Source: Stromatinia cepivora (taxonomy: Eukaryota; Ascomycota; Leotiomycetes; Helotiales; Sclerotiniaceae). Taken from it: a stretch of DNA of 64,000 bases. The stretch's first letter is position 1. Every line of letters begins with the position of its first letter. Positions 10,554 through 21,796 of the stretch are shown piece by piece. The notes beneath the pieces are model-generated. The model was not told where the DNA came from. It saw only the letters and a list, made by a program, of their open reading frames with translations, and ran no database searches. Location: NCBI GenBank assembly GCA_014898415.1, contig RCTD01000011.1, positions 992,001 to 1,056,000 on the forward strand, given 5' to 3'. The translations under genes were made by a program, and so were the position numbers.

Positions 10554-11310
10554 CTACTCCATCCACCCCAAACCTCCAACCCATCTCCTCCCGTTTCTAT
10601 CCCTTCCCGCACAACTTAAACATTTCCGTTCCATCCCCAAATTACTCACAGCACAAGAATGACAAACTTGTTTTCCACAAGTAGTACATCCATGATTTGT
10701 CTCTCCAGCTCCATGCATATTAATATCCATTATAGTATCTACATCCATTTCGTCACCGCCTTCTCTATCCGCTAGTGATGTATCGCAATCCTCGCAATTG
10801 CTTGGTAGGAGAAGAGGATGTGTGACTGTTTTTTGGAGAGACAGATGTAGATGATGCATAGGAAGAATCGCTATCAGGTGAAATTTGACGGGTTGATGGT
10901 AATTGCCAGAACGAGTGTAGAGAGGCTTGGTGTGCAGTGCTATTCGGTGGGTGGGGTATTACTGTACGAGGAGAAATTGCGGATGGCGACGGAGGTGACA
11001 TACAGCTTGTATCTATATTTGAAGGTTGTTGGGCGGAATACAGGAGGGAGAGAGTATGTTCTGTAGAGTTGATTAATGCTTGACTCGCAAACGTTGAATT
11101 GTTGGAATCAGCAGACATACGATGAACGGTCTCTTCATTTGGTCGATTATCTCTGTGACGCTTCCTCGTACGAGAAGAGAAAAGATTTGGTGATGCAATT
11201 GATGGTGAATCGATGTGCATAGAATTGGAATTGTTGGAATGGAGGGGACTGGGTAGGAGCGATGAAGCGGTGGAGATTTCGGATTCGGAACGTTTGCGTT
11301 TGAGATACAT
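10554..11310 (-). CDS. Predicted zinc-binding cysteine-pair protein, frameshifted in this sequence
   Basis: Two overlapping frames look like one gene. The first part (from ATG 11310) reads MYLKRKRSESEIS, has a basic RTRKRHRDNRP stretch suited to a nuclear signal, then EHTLSLLYSAQQ and HSFWQLPS. The second part, shifted by one base, has CEDC, then CTTCGKQVCHSCAV and KCLSC, four Cys pairs that could bind two zinc ions. Such a layout (basic N-terminus, LHSFW motif, terminal Cys pairs) is one I associate with an uncharacterised ascomycete family. The whole span is 757 bp, one base over 252 codons, so removing one base, for example in the A6 run at 10829-10834, restores 251 aa. No intron of normal length reconciles the frames. 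No function is known to me. Confidence 0.6.
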
Positions 11311-11936
11311 CGTGGTTGTTAGTGTGGTGGAATAATTGCTGATATAGCTGGGGACTTGATAGTATAGATGATGAGACGAATTGATATCTTGATTTGGGAC
11401 AGAGAAGTTGATGTTGAATTGATGAAAGAATTAGAAGTTGGCTGGAACGCGAGATTCTGAATGAAACCACTTTACGCGAGGAGGTGCGCTAGCTTGATTT
11501 AGAGGACGCGGACTGCACGTGTACCGATGGCTTGACCTTCAGTTCCTACACATGTGGCGAATTGATATTACTCTTTTTATTGTTTAATTTGATCTTCCTG
11601 AGGTGACCGCCCTCTTCCCTTTACCACTTTTATTTCACGAGAGCTTAAGGGCTCTGGATAACTGTATTCTACGGTGCTCATTCAATGTATGGCAAGTTAT
11701 TGAATAGCTTGATTGAGTGTACCATGCCATGCTTGATTCTTCTATCTGAACTATTTATTATGTCTGTCTCCAGCTACAATGAACTTCGACAGACCAAGAA
11801 ATCACAACATTCGATGAACAAGATTAGTTGGTGAAATCTGGAAGCAAGATCTCATAGAACAGCCTGTTATCCACCAAGCAAACTACACGATCTCAAAATT
11901 GGCAACTACAAACACTCATTTCTTCTTTCGAGTGCC
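11311..11936. other. Intergenic region, nothing recognised
   Basis: This is upstream DNA of the preceding minus-strand gene. An open minus frame at 11147-11470 overlaps the gene in another phase and is treated as a shadow. Confidence 0.5.
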
Positions 11937-12593
11937 TTACTCCATGTCATTCATAAACTCATCCTCTCGACCCCAAGAATAAACCGCTGGCGACATATTA
12001 AATATTGGCGGTGATCCGGTCCTGGGATGATTCATAACTTCTCGGTCAATAGAATAAGAATGATCATCAGTTCCCTCTCCTGACCAGACCGCCTCAGCTC
12101 TGATCCATGATTCCTCCTCGACAATCTTATGGAACAGCTTGTGAGATCCCATCCTCATTTCTTCAGTGGTTCTCCGAAGACGCATGGATACATGATCAAA
12201 CAAGCTGGGCATGATGTCTGTATCAATGCGACAAATTTGTATCACCATAGGGTCGTATCTCTAGCGCCTCAAAGCCCGTTCCATCCAAAATAATCTCGCG
12301 CATCTTCTGGTCCACTCGCGACTGTATCCACCCCCGACGAAGTCGGTAGCTTCACTGCAGATAATGCGGACAGAACTTACTAGGCTATTTAATTTAGCTC
12401 TGTTGCCCCTGGCGGACATGATGTCGAGTAACTGGAGGTCTAAATAGAGTCTCGGGTGGATGTTAAAGTGGTGAGAGAGCGCCTCGAAGTTACTTCGCAA
12501 ATTCTCGATGATCCTTTTTCCTTTCCCTTGCAGCCACAGAAAAGTTCTGGGACGATGCTTCAAAGATTTGAGAGTATAGGAAGAAATGATCCA
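11937..12593 (-). pseudogene. Degenerate coding fragments of an unrecognised gene
   Basis: On the minus strand one frame (about 12593 to 12261) reads as ordinary protein: FLWLQGKGKRIIENLRSNF, then HHFNIHPRLYLDLQLLDIMS and EWTRRCARLFWMERALRR, ending in a stop. A second frame (12248-11937) continues with MPSLFDHVSMRLRRTTEEMR and ends ...EDEFMNDME. Composition (balanced, Trp/Tyr-containing, amphipathic) suggests that these are real exons or relics rather than chance. I could not join them by convincing splice sites, and no start is clear. No family is recognised. It may be a multi-exon gene that I failed to model, or a relic. Confidence 0.35.
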
Positions 12594-12723
12594 TTCTGGC
12601 GGGTTGAGTCAATGAAAAAGAATGGCTTGTCTGTGGGGTTATTAGTCTTGTGTATGGGAGCCGGTTTAGCGTGATCGAAAATATTCCACTCACTGTGTAA
12701 CGAACGCCGAAGCCACTCACCAA

Positions 12724-13691
12724 ATTCTATGGGAACAACTCCCAGGAGCCACCATCCGTGTCAGGCATATTAGACTAATCTACAGCTTCTGTATCTGTGG
12801 AAGCTACTTCCGCTGGTCCTAAACCCAGCCATTATTCATGCTAGGCCCTGCGGCACCCATTTGATTTTCGTAGTTGGAGATGAATTACAACCAACTGCAG
12901 TATTGACACTGTTGTCGATGCTATCTTCAGTTTCAACACCGCTGAGAGTAGAAAGCTCGAAGTGCTGCTGCTGGAACAAGGGGATCTAAAAATTCCAGGC
13001 TGTTAGCATGGATATTTGGTTCTATCCAGTCTGCACGTCTGCTCACTTGCACCAGAAACTTTCTCTAGCTGCGGGTGAGCAGACTCAAAACAATCTGAAT
13101 TTCCAGACATGCTAATATTTAATGTCTATGAATCGCAGGATGAAGGAATTTCTTTTATGGCTTTGGGATTCTTCGCGGAAAGTTATCGTGAAGATGTAGA
13201 GCAAAAGCGATCTTGATATCCTGTTGTAGAGTACGTTCTGGCGAGGAGGGCCAGCGAAGAAAAACTACTCTCGCAAAGCTATGTAGTTAGCACTGCCTCC
13301 TGCTAGTCTGGCAGATTAAGATATTACCAATTTTAGCCCTTTGTGATGAATTGGATGTTGAAGCTTGGCTGGCGGAGAGAAATTAGAAAGTATTGATCAT
13401 TTAGCTATATACGAACATGCACCCTTATTGATCTTCACGATGTCAATGGCTGAATAGGCCTCATTATTCAAATTTCACGGACAGTCAATTTGGATTAATT
13501 TGTAATTCCTTGACCGAGTTATAATCGCTATCTATCTTCTGCTTCCTACGCATCCAGTCTTTTTATTATCCGTATATGCTTCGCCTTCGCTGGTAAATGA
13601 AGCATTCACTCGGATAACCAATCTATGACCAGGTGCAATTATTTCACATCCCCTTTTCCCTTCCCTGCCTTATAGAAATTGCCACCATAGA
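12724..13691. other. Intergenic region, nothing convincing
   Basis: No open frame of note on either strand. It may contain more of the degenerate gene to its left, but no feature could be supported. Confidence 0.45.
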
Positions 13692-15038
13692 TTATCTCTT
13701 TCGGAGCATGCTTTCCCACTCCTCAGCCCGCCTCTTCACCATTCTATCGTAATTTCCCTCCCAAAAATCAGCTATTCTGAGAAAGGCTGGTGGTGGTATA
13801 GTCATTTCACAGGAAGACTTGAAAGCGAACCCGGGCGATGTTGCATAATGGGCTCGAATAGCTGACTGCTGGTCAATGAAGTCCATCAAGTCTTCCGTAG
13901 TTGCTTGGAGTGTGGATCGCTTCCCAATAGCATCCATTAGACCGCCAACAGTTTTGCCCTGCATGCGAAAAGCCCAATGGCCCAGCCTATCTTGCAATCG
14001 ATTTTGCAACTGATATAAGCACTCAGTATCGCCTGCAATATAGCTTCTTGCAGTATCGTTGATTGGTCTAGTTGTCAGTGGTCGCCAGCCATGCTTCTTG
14101 AAATAGTCTCCACCAGCCTTCTTTTCGCCCAACCAAATATCTAGCTCTGCCGGACTCATGAATTGGCCACCTTCTTCTCTCATAACTCTCATCAAGCCAC
14201 AAATTCTTGATTTCTGGCCTGAGCGAGATAAAAGCTCCATTAGTTGCACGTCGCGGACCTTTCCGATTTGAATCCCAAACTTGTGGAACAAGGTATCCCA
14301 ATCACTACGAACATCCCACCATAGCTGGATTCTGTCGTGAGATTCTAGGACCTTCTTGAGAGAAAGACCGTCCTTACTCTCGCGCTCAAAAGTCGTTCTC
14401 TTAAGCTCCCAGACATCGAAGACGTAGGTTTTGTTCATTGAGATTATGGTCATCGACAGGAATGACATGTCTCCGTTGCGACCAAAGCCTCCACCGGGAA
14501 TACGAGCCCCCTTCTCATCCTCTGAAGGGGTGCCTTCGCAATCTAATGCAAGCTCAACTCCATCCTTTAGCTGAGAGAGGATGGGCAAGAATTCGTCGAG
14601 CTTCTCGAGCGTGTCAATCATGGTTAATGACTTGGGCTCTACGGGCACTGATTCGGAAAATCCCTGATTCTCATAGTCCCAGTCAATATGTGCTCCATCA
14701 GTGTCGGCCCATATGAAAGGAGTTTGCGACTCCCATGTGCCGTCTGGGTGAAGCCAGGAGTCGGAAATTGTGGCCCAGTCGCATTCAGGCAAGTTAGCAT
14801 CCCACCCTTCACCAGTAGCTTTGTCTCGTGGAGCACTCCCGCTATTCTCATCGTTATGCAAGTACTCTGCATCGCTAAAATTTCCTAGGATGTAGTCCGA
14901 CCATGAAACCCCCCACTCGTCATCAGCATCGTACTCTATGTTCTGCTGTTCACCGACATCAGACGTCTCAAGCGAGTTTTTCAAGTGTTCTTGGGTGATA
15001 GATTCGGTTTTGAGGTTGTGTTCTTTGGTAACAGACAT
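13692..15038 (-). CDS. 3'-5' exonuclease domain protein (DEDDy, RNase D/WRN type)
   Basis: A single-exon 448-aa frame. Residues about 140-350 form an RNase D/WRN-like exonuclease fold that removes nucleotides from 3' ends using two metal ions. Exo I is LALDCEGT with D166 and E168. Exo II is the VRSDWDTLF region with D245 or D247. Exo III is Y333 with D337 in YIAGD, the DEDDy arrangement. All catalytic residues appear present. Residues 1-130 are acidic and probably disordered. The C-terminal 90 aa lie outside the domain and lack an HRDC domain. The fold resembles fungal exonuclease-domain proteins related to Egalitarian/ExD1-like enzymes. The natural substrate (RNA or DNA) cannot be told from sequence. 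The start at 15038 is the first ATG in frame. Confidence 0.85.
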   Translation of the reverse strand: MSVTKEHNLKTESITQEHLKNSLETSDVGEQQNIEYDADDEWGVSWSDYILGNFSDAEYLHNDENSGSAPRDKATGEGWDANLPECDWATISDSWLHPDGTWESQTPFIWADTDGAHIDWDYENQGFSESVPVEPKSLTMIDTLEKLDEFLPILSQLKDGVELALDCEGTPSEDEKGARIPGGGFGRNGDMSFLSMTIISMNKTYVFDVWELKRTTFERESKDGLSLKKVLESHDRIQLWWDVRSDWDTLFHKFGIQIGKVRDVQLMELLSRSGQKSRICGLMRVMREEGGQFMSPAELDIWLGEKKAGGDYFKKHGWRPLTTRPINDTARSYIAGDTECLYQLQNRLQDRLGHWAFRMQGKTVGGLMDAIGKRSTLQATTEDLMDFIDQQSAIRAHYATSPGFAFKSSCEMTIPPPAFLRIADFWEGNYDRMVKRRAEEWESMLRKR

Positions 15039-17071
15039 GTCTATTGAGTAATTCGTTTATTATGGAAGAGAATGTTCTTGATATGATGAATAGTTCTTCT
15101 TAAAATCGTTGAGTAGTTGGTGAGCGTTCGAGTTGAGTAGTAAAAGATTCTGTTAGATGGAAGTTCTCTAAGTAGAATGTGTTGTGAGAATGAGAAGAGA
15201 TGTTGTTCGTTGGAGATTCAATCTATTATAAGTTATTGCTATCAACAAATGGTGCACCGACGTAGCGTATCTAGCTGGCTGTATTCCATTGCATTGTTAG
15301 TAATCGTGCTGAATGAGCGCACCGTATGGTTGCGTGAATCAGGCAACATGACGATGCTATTTCTGCCGTATTATCGAATCCTGAGAGGATTCGTGAATAA
15401 TAACACCGTATCCCAGTGCCTGACATCCTTAGGTATTGGTACGGTACGCATTATGAGAGAAGCGCCAGATGATGGATGTAGGGCTGATTAATGAGGTATA
15501 GTACCGTACCAGTTGATTATATATACATGAGTGGTACGGTGATGACGATGAACTCAGAACACCACGGTTCTCCTTTTAGCTGATGAGGGAGACCGTACTC
15601 GTGCACTACATCTGGTACATTTGATTAGCTGCTAGCACTAGTACTGTATACGTCAAGCTGTATTAAACTTAGACGTTTTACCACGGTGATTAAAGTGAGG
15701 TGAGCATAGTGGTATCCCTGATACGTGAAAGAGAGAGAGAGTAGTTATCATTACGTTGAATAGGCACTGCTGTCATTAATTCGCCAATATTCTCTTGCTA
15801 TCTCATTGTACCAATGCACCAGCTTTCCGGGCGGGGGTCGTTACTTACGACTAGTCAGGTCATTAACCGCTTAAAAATGTTACTCAGAACCATTGACATC
15901 AAATTACGAGCAGGAATTTCGCCTCCTATTATTCAAGCCAACGTTTCTCTCTTGAGTCTCGGTTAATCGTCTGCGAAAGCCAGATTGCTGATTTAGCTTG
16001 ATAGCAAGCCTCCTTCTATGATCAGTGCAAAACTGACTAATTATGCATGAGGATGGGCCCCTTCTCGACGTAATTCGAATCGTGCTTCCCTAGGTTGGAC
16101 CTTCAACCTTTGCTTCTACTCGTTAGCCATGAGATCTACAAGGAGACTGTCAGGTCAGAACCTATAGAGGTTGCAAATAATTAGACTAGGAGGGATCTTG
16201 TTAGAGAGCAATTTTGGGTTGATTCGACAGCAAGGTGAGGGTGTGATTGAGAATTTGTACAATGATCTAACCCACAGGAATATGTTTTGTCATTGGACCA
16301 ATCGGATGACTTCCCCTTAAAATAAAATAGCTTTATCAATATCTAATATTTTACATTGAAAGTTTCGAAGATGATATATTAAATATCTATTTATCTATTG
16401 ATCGTTTTGAATTCTATAATATCTTATAAATTCATTTAAAAACCATTTAACAGAATTGAGAAATTGAAGAAAATCACTAATTTTCATGGCGTAAGTTCGC
16501 TTATCTTATGTATGCCTCTTTTGTGCCCCGTCTGAGTATAAAAATATTAATTTTGATTTATATTTCCTTACCCTTCAAATTCTATTATATCTAGATCTAA
16601 ACCCGGTACAGGCCTCCGGTCTGTTCCAGTTCTTATATCTCACTATTCTTTACAAATAGAGTGCTGAGAGTAGAGGTATTCTTGCATCAAATGGAAAAGG
16701 AATGGTATCGTAAAACTAGCTATCAGAAGAACTATTTACAGTGCCTTATCCAATAAAGGATTATGTAATCAAAAGTGGTTACTTCTTGCCTCCACAGTAT
16801 GACGATGCTTGATGATAGCCGCGACTGCATTTAGCGATATTCAGTTTTAAGTTTCTTCCCGACTTTTCATAACGGGCAAGTACATTGAAGTCCAATCGCA
16901 TTATTTTCATTAAGGTCCATGTGAACATTTCTTCTACTCAATAACAACAGCTGCGGCAAAATCCACAAATTTCGTACAAAGATTCTCATTAAACACTCCC
17001 AATAGTACAGAAACTCAAGCACAATCACAAGCAACTCAAACGTCATAAATTTCACAATCGCACCACTATGG
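15039..17071. other. Intergenic region, no gene recognised
   Basis: Several GGTACGGT/ACCGTACC-like words occur between 15430 and 15540. The region around 16310-16460 is very AT-rich. A 104-codon frame at 15177-15491 has no coding character. No RNA gene was recognised. Confidence 0.5.
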
Positions 17072-17866
17072 ATGGAAATAGCTATGGCAATTTATGCATT
17101 AATTATGGGCACCCCAGCATGGGGAAACTTTTTTCTGGCGTTGCATCCTCGGGCCCCCCCACAGGTCGAACCCCCCACCATACCTCCACTTGATGGATCA
17201 GATTCAGCCTCTCCAAGTCCGCCGCCTCCTTTATCATCAGCATCTCTCCCAGAATTTGGAGAAGCGCTTGTGGTGTTGAAGGAGATGAGAGACTACGCTC
17301 GAGAACAACGAGATCTCGCCCAGCAAACGACAGATATTGCCCTAGAAACTAGGGATATCATTGCAACACATAGGGATGTTACTGTAACTCTGGCAAGAAT
17401 GGATATCATAGCCAGAATTGAAGCCCGTGTTGGGGACGGGTTTCTATATGACTCGGATGAAGATCTACTCAAATGCCTTGCACGAATCGAAGGTGCTATC
17501 CACTCACCACATCAGCATCAATCGGAACCGCAGCAACCTGAACCTCAACAACCTCAACAACCTCAACAACCTCAACAACCTCAACAACCTCAACAACCTC
17601 AACAACCTCAACAACCTCAAACAACCTCAACAACCTCAACAACCTCAACAACCTCAACAACCTCAACAACCTCAACAACCTCAACAACCTCAACAACCTC
17701 AACAACCTCAACAACCTCAACAACCTCACACCTCAACAACCTCAACAACCCCAGCAATCCCAAACTCAAGCTCCAGTTCAGTCTCAAACTCCTAGTCCTG
17801 TTCAAGCTCAAATTCGAGCTTCTACTCCTGCTCCAGTTCAATCTCAAACTCCTACCCCTGTTCTGA
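17072..17866 (+). CDS. Hypothetical protein with coiled coil and frame-shifting PQQ minisatellite
   Basis: As read, 264 aa. The N-terminus (MEIAMAIYALIMGTPAWGNF) could be a membrane-associated or secretory start, followed by a Pro/Ser-rich linker. Residues about 65-125 are a likely coiled coil with a repeated pattern (EMRDYAREQRDLAQQ, then ALETRDIIATHRDV). After residue about 150 the frame enters a CCTCAACAA array encoding PQQ. A 10-bp unit near 17614-17623 shifts it to TTS, and a 7-bp unit near 17724-17730 shifts it again to LNN, ending at 17866. Another frame continues past the array to 18027 as QTQAPVQSQTPSP-like coding sequence, which probably is the original C-terminus. The function is unknown. 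Confidence 0.5.
   Translation: MEIAMAIYALIMGTPAWGNFFLALHPRAPPQVEPPTIPPLDGSDSASPSPPPPLSSASLPEFGEALVVLKEMRDYAREQRDLAQQTTDIALETRDIIATHRDVTVTLARMDIIARIEARVGDGFLYDSDEDLLKCLARIEGAIHSPHQHQSEPQQPEPQQPQQPQQPQQPQQPQQPQQPQQPQTTSTTSTTSTTSTTSTTSTTSTTSTTSTTSTTSTTSHLNNLNNPSNPKLKLQFSLKLLVLFKLKFELLLLLQFNLKLLPLF
17543..17749 (+). repeat. 9-bp minisatellite CCTCAACAA, about 23 units
   Basis: The units are nearly perfect 9-mers inside the preceding ORF. There are two length variants, a 10-bp unit (CCTCAAACAA, about 17614) and a 7-bp unit (CCTCACA, about 17724), giving a net change of minus one base. Unperturbed 9-mers preserve frame; these two break it. Confidence 0.95.
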
Positions 17867-18027
17867 CTCTCGCTTCCACTTCTACTTCTGGTCCAGCTCC
17901 AACTCCAGATTCAACTCGAAGTCGAATTCCAAATCCAACTCCAAATTCAATTCCAACCTCAACTACAACTACAACTTCAACTCCAACTCGAACCCATATT
18001 CCAAATCCAAATCCAACTCAGCTGTAG
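17867..18027 (+). pseudogene. Probable detached C-terminal coding tail of the PQQ-repeat gene
   Basis: The frame that follows the array in phase with PQQ units (starting about 17731) stays open to a TAG at 18025-18027, encoding Pro/Thr/Ser/Gln-rich sequence such as PVQSQTPTPV and RTHIPNPNPTQL. It is out of phase with the ATG at 17072 because of the two irregular repeat units. Low-complexity composition limits confidence. Confidence 0.4.
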
Positions 18028-18180
18028 CTTCAACTCCAGCTCCATTTCAATCTCAGCCTCAGCCTCCAACCTCAAGAAATAGATCTGCAAGAGCTTTATA
18101 AACTACTATAAGGATAAATGGATTGAACACACAATGAATTGAATCTTATTAATAGTACATTCTTATTAATACTAACATAT

Positions 18181-18765
18181 TTAGCATAATTCCCAGCATA
18201 CATTCTGTAGCTTGTAGCCTTCGGGTGAAGTGAAAGTAAGTGATTTCTCTACATTGTGTCTATCCGGCAATTTGGAAGTTTCTCGAAGTGTGTCAGATTC
18301 CTCACACCTTTGTTTCCTTTCTTCCTTCATTTTCTTTCGAAGTGCATTTGCAGCGGATTGAGCTGCTTTGTCGATTGCTCTATAGAGAGCCTCCGAGGCT
18401 TTGCGAGCTTCTGCGGCGCGCTCAAGCCTAAGCTTAGTGGCATCCCTCACAGCTTTTTCCCTATCATCAAGTTCATTGGACTTTTTGTCAAGTGATTGCT
18501 CAATTGTTGGAGGTGCGTGAAAGCCCAGGTCAGGTTGATTTGTACTTGTTGGAGGAGAGACGTCCGAGTCAGAAGGGTTCGATTTGCCAAATGCCTGAGC
18601 CGCAGGGAAATGTTTTTCATCTTCATAAGCATGAATTTTAGCAGTTACAGATGCCTGAGCGGGTAAATCCGTCTCTCTGGTCCTTTTGCGGCTATCATCC
18701 TGATTATCTTTCAACGTTTCATAACCACGAATTTTGGCAATGATATAGTTCATATTTATATTCAA
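18181..18765 (-). CDS. Hypothetical coiled-coil protein
   Basis: A 194-aa frame, convergent with the PQQ-repeat gene. The first 15 residues are MNINMNYIIAKIRGY, followed by a charged, disordered segment with RKRTRE. Residues about 88-160 are Ala/Glu/Lys/Arg-rich and strongly helical (DDREKAVRDATKLRLERAAE and AIDKAAQSAANALRKKMKEE), typical of a coiled coil. The C-terminus LTFTSPEGYKLQNVCWELC is less repetitive and resembles a structured tail. No domain is recognised. An upstream exon cannot be excluded. Confidence 0.55.
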   Translation of the reverse strand: MNINMNYIIAKIRGYETLKDNQDDSRKRTRETDLPAQASVTAKIHAYEDEKHFPAAQAFGKSNPSDSDVSPPTSTNQPDLGFHAPPTIEQSLDKKSNELDDREKAVRDATKLRLERAAEARKASEALYRAIDKAAQSAANALRKKMKEERKQRCEESDTLRETSKLPDRHNVEKSLTFTSPEGYKLQNVCWELC

Positions 18766-20371
18766 TCGAGGCAGTGTGGGTGGTTAAAAATGAGATGAGT
18801 TGGTAAAATGAAAATAAAAATGCATGATCAAAGGGGACAGAGTTTTATCTTGGAGCTCTTAGAAAATTCGGCATCAATTGTTAATGTCCAGGATACTAGA
18901 ATACTACTTGCTTCTAGTCAAAATTAATCCACCAACATAGTGGAATAATCATACAAAATGGTTCTGTCAATCAGTGATGAGGGATGGAAATAAGCGTGGC
19001 TAGCCTTTTTAGTTGATAGTCTAAAGTCAATCTAGATATCAGGGCGTCTCTGAGAGACACTCTAACATGAGGGTTTATTTCATGTGATCAATTAACTCCT
19101 AGGAGATCCATCATAGGTCAGTTGTAAGTCCACGATGAAAACGTAGAGACTATGCTTCAGGCGCACGATAGAGATTTGGGTTTTTGGAAGATCTGGTGGA
19201 TGAATGGCTCTATGAAATTACGGAATCTGGACGGGCTTGGGGATGATGTCATTTTCTATGGCGGCACGAGCCGCTTAGGGAGCTTCTGTATACGAGAAAA
19301 ATGATGGAAAGGAGGAGCAAGGCCAGAGAGCCAAATCGAATTTCTAGAAAATGAAAAGATGAGGATATCAATTGTAATTTTATTTAGTTGTCCATGCTGA
19401 AGTTTATTCTCAAGAACAACACTTACACTTACTAAGCTTTAACTGAGATTTGACAGCAAAGTCAGTAACCCGCTCAGAAATCAAATAGATATCTTCGATC
19501 ATTTACAGTCTAATTACAGCCTGAACTGCGCCGTTAACTATACTTTCAGTACATCTCATCTCATTGTTGAAAAAAGACCGCATTCGAGGATTATGTATAC
19601 AAGTTTTCCGGATTTAGAACTTCTCGTCTGTACATTCAGAGTATTGTTGGAGAGAGGAGATAATATCGATTGATAATTAGAGACTGCATGCTGATGTACC
19701 AATGACTTATATCTCCTATTAACTAATACTTTGACATTGCCACAATCGGCCTTTCGTCTGATATCGCGGAGGAGAGTGTGTGAGGTTCTTTTTTTTTCTT
19801 CTTTTCTCCAATTTCCAGTTCTGTCGATACTCTGCTCATATTAGAGAGATATTCTTAACTTTATAATGCATTATATATTTTAATTGTAATCAATGACCAA
19901 ATCACAGAAGATAAGAATCAATATCCACAACATCCAACCCCCGTTCAAGATATCTAGGATAAAAACACAGAATGCGAAGGAATAGTAACGTTGAGCCATT
20001 GCACTTTGGACATCTACTAGTGATAATGACATAGGATTTAAGCTATCATTGTCTGGAGTACTATATACGTGTTGCTCAAAGAACTTGATTGAAAACTAGA
20101 TATCATTAGGCAGATGACCAAGATGGGAAACAAGAGGAAAATTTCTGGAGTTAATGGTTGCTGATGCGATGCTTCGATGGATAGGAATCATAGGATACTA
20201 CTCCAACTACAAGGAAATTATAATCTCGGAATCATAATGGATGGGCATCGCTTCCGCATTTCTGCAATGTTGCTCTAACAATTCTATTCCAACAGTTCCA
20301 TAATTGCAGCTCGTCAATTAGATACTTTAGACTAGAAAATCAAAGAAGATGAAAAGTAGCACGACAGAAAC
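18766..20371. other. Intergenic region, nothing recognised
   Basis: No frame with coding character and no RNA gene seen. The sequence is moderately AT-rich. Confidence 0.5.
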
Positions 20372-20579
20372 AAGAAACACAGCACCCAAGAAACACAGCA
20401 CCCAAGAAACACAGCACCCAAGAAACACAGCACCCAAGAAACACAGCACCCAAGAAACACAGCACCCAAGAAACACAGCACCCAAGAAACACAGCACCCA
20501 AGAAACACAGCACCCAAGAAACACAGCACCCAAGAAACACAGCACCCAAGAAACACAGCACCCAGGAAACACAGCACCC
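20372..20579 (+). repeat. 16-bp minisatellite, 13 tandem units
   Basis: The unit is AAGAAACACAGCACCC, perfect except that the last copy has a G for the third A. Because 16 is not a multiple of 3 and no frame of the unit holds a stop, all three plus frames are open and cycle through the same 16-residue peptide. The minus strand is open as well. The open frames at 20349-20702 (+) and 20327-20666 (-) are consequences of this and not evidence for a gene. Confidence 0.95.
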
Positions 20580-21479
20580 AAAACGAACCAACGATTTGTT
20601 TGTCAAACATATACATGTATCGAGTTGCGTGAAATATCCAACATCATCCTCACCAATCCTCACCAATCCTCACCAACCCTCATCTCTGCTCAAAAATATT
20701 GATGCACTTATAATTCACTGATGATGATTTTGATTTCCCGTTCAAACAAGCACATCACATCACAAGAAAGTATTTTACTTCCATTATTACCATCCCGACC
20801 TAAAAGCAATCTTCATCCCAAACCTTCCTAAATCCTAATCCATCTTTCGGGCGGGCAAGCGATTGGCAGTACTTAAAGTCATGTTATATTTATTCACAGG
20901 ACACTCTGCATGCGGCGGAATATAGAAATCATGCGGTTCGGTACTTGGTATGTAGCGTTATTGTAAGTATGGAAAATAGGAAATAGGAAATAGGAAATAG
21001 AAAATAGAAAATAAACAAAGTGAGAGATTGAGATTCTAACTTATATATAAGTGCAGCACAGGAAATCCTTTGTATTTAGTATATATATAATCAATAAATC
21101 TAAACCTCAGTATAAATATAAATCTAAACCTAAATATAAACATAAGCACATTAAATCATAAACCAACTATTAAATTCATTCTGATAATATTCTATAATTC
21201 CATAATTCCATAATTCCATAATTCCATAACTCTATAATTAAGCACCTCCCCTTCTCCCTCTCTCAATCTTAAAAAACACAATAAAGAAAAAAATATAAAT
21301 ATTTATATAATAATGAAATCATATCAAGAACCAAGAACCCAGAATCAAAAACCAAGAACTAAACAATATATTTAAACCAATCAAATCAAAAAAAAAAAAA
21401 AAAAATTACAAAAAAATATCACAAAAAAATCACAATATCTACTATATAATAAAATAAATTTCACTCCCTCCTTCCCTCC
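20580..21479. other. AT-rich intergenic region with short tandem motifs
   Basis: It contains a TCCTCACCAA tract (20645-20690), repeated GGAAATA words (20970-21005), ATTCCATA repeats (21198-21232), and an A18 run near 21388-21405. No gene was seen. Confidence 0.55.
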
Positions 21480-21629
21480 TGTCACGAGATACACGTGATC
21501 GCGTACGATCGGACTAGTACGGTACTAAGCTCCGAGCTGATCATATATATAACTTCGTAGCACACTCTCTTTAACTCTGTAGCTTTTAATTCTAAGGTTG
21601 ATCTTTAAACGCTCGTTGGGTTCGTCACA
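21480..21629 (+). repeat. 5' LTR of element copy 2
   Basis: TGTCACG...CGTCACA, 150 bp, with an intact TG/CA boundary. It is preceded by the target duplicate CCTCC. Confidence 0.92.
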
Positions 21630-21796
21630 TTATTAAAAGCTTTTCCAGATAAGAAATGGAATAATATATGCTTATGTTTATGTACACTCTGTTTGCTCCT
21701 GTTCTAGGTATACGCTCATGTTCATTCGCTTGCATATAGATCTTTTTAATATTATTCGAAGGTATTATCTTTTTTCTTATCTTTAATTTCTAAACT

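Noticed and set aside
10765..10860. Separate small gene starting MHHLHL
   Set aside because: Its Cys-pair portion fits as the shifted C-terminus of the 11310 gene; an independent start within that overlap is less likely.
15177..15491. 104-codon open frame upstream of the exonuclease gene
   Set aside because: No coding composition or domain; it lies in the promoter region.
20372..20579. Possible CRISPR-like array
   Set aside because: Units are directly adjacent without spacers, and the organism is a fungus.
20349..20702. Open frames on both strands over the 16-bp repeat
   Set aside because: They are open because the repeat unit has no stop in any frame; there is no unique coding sequence.
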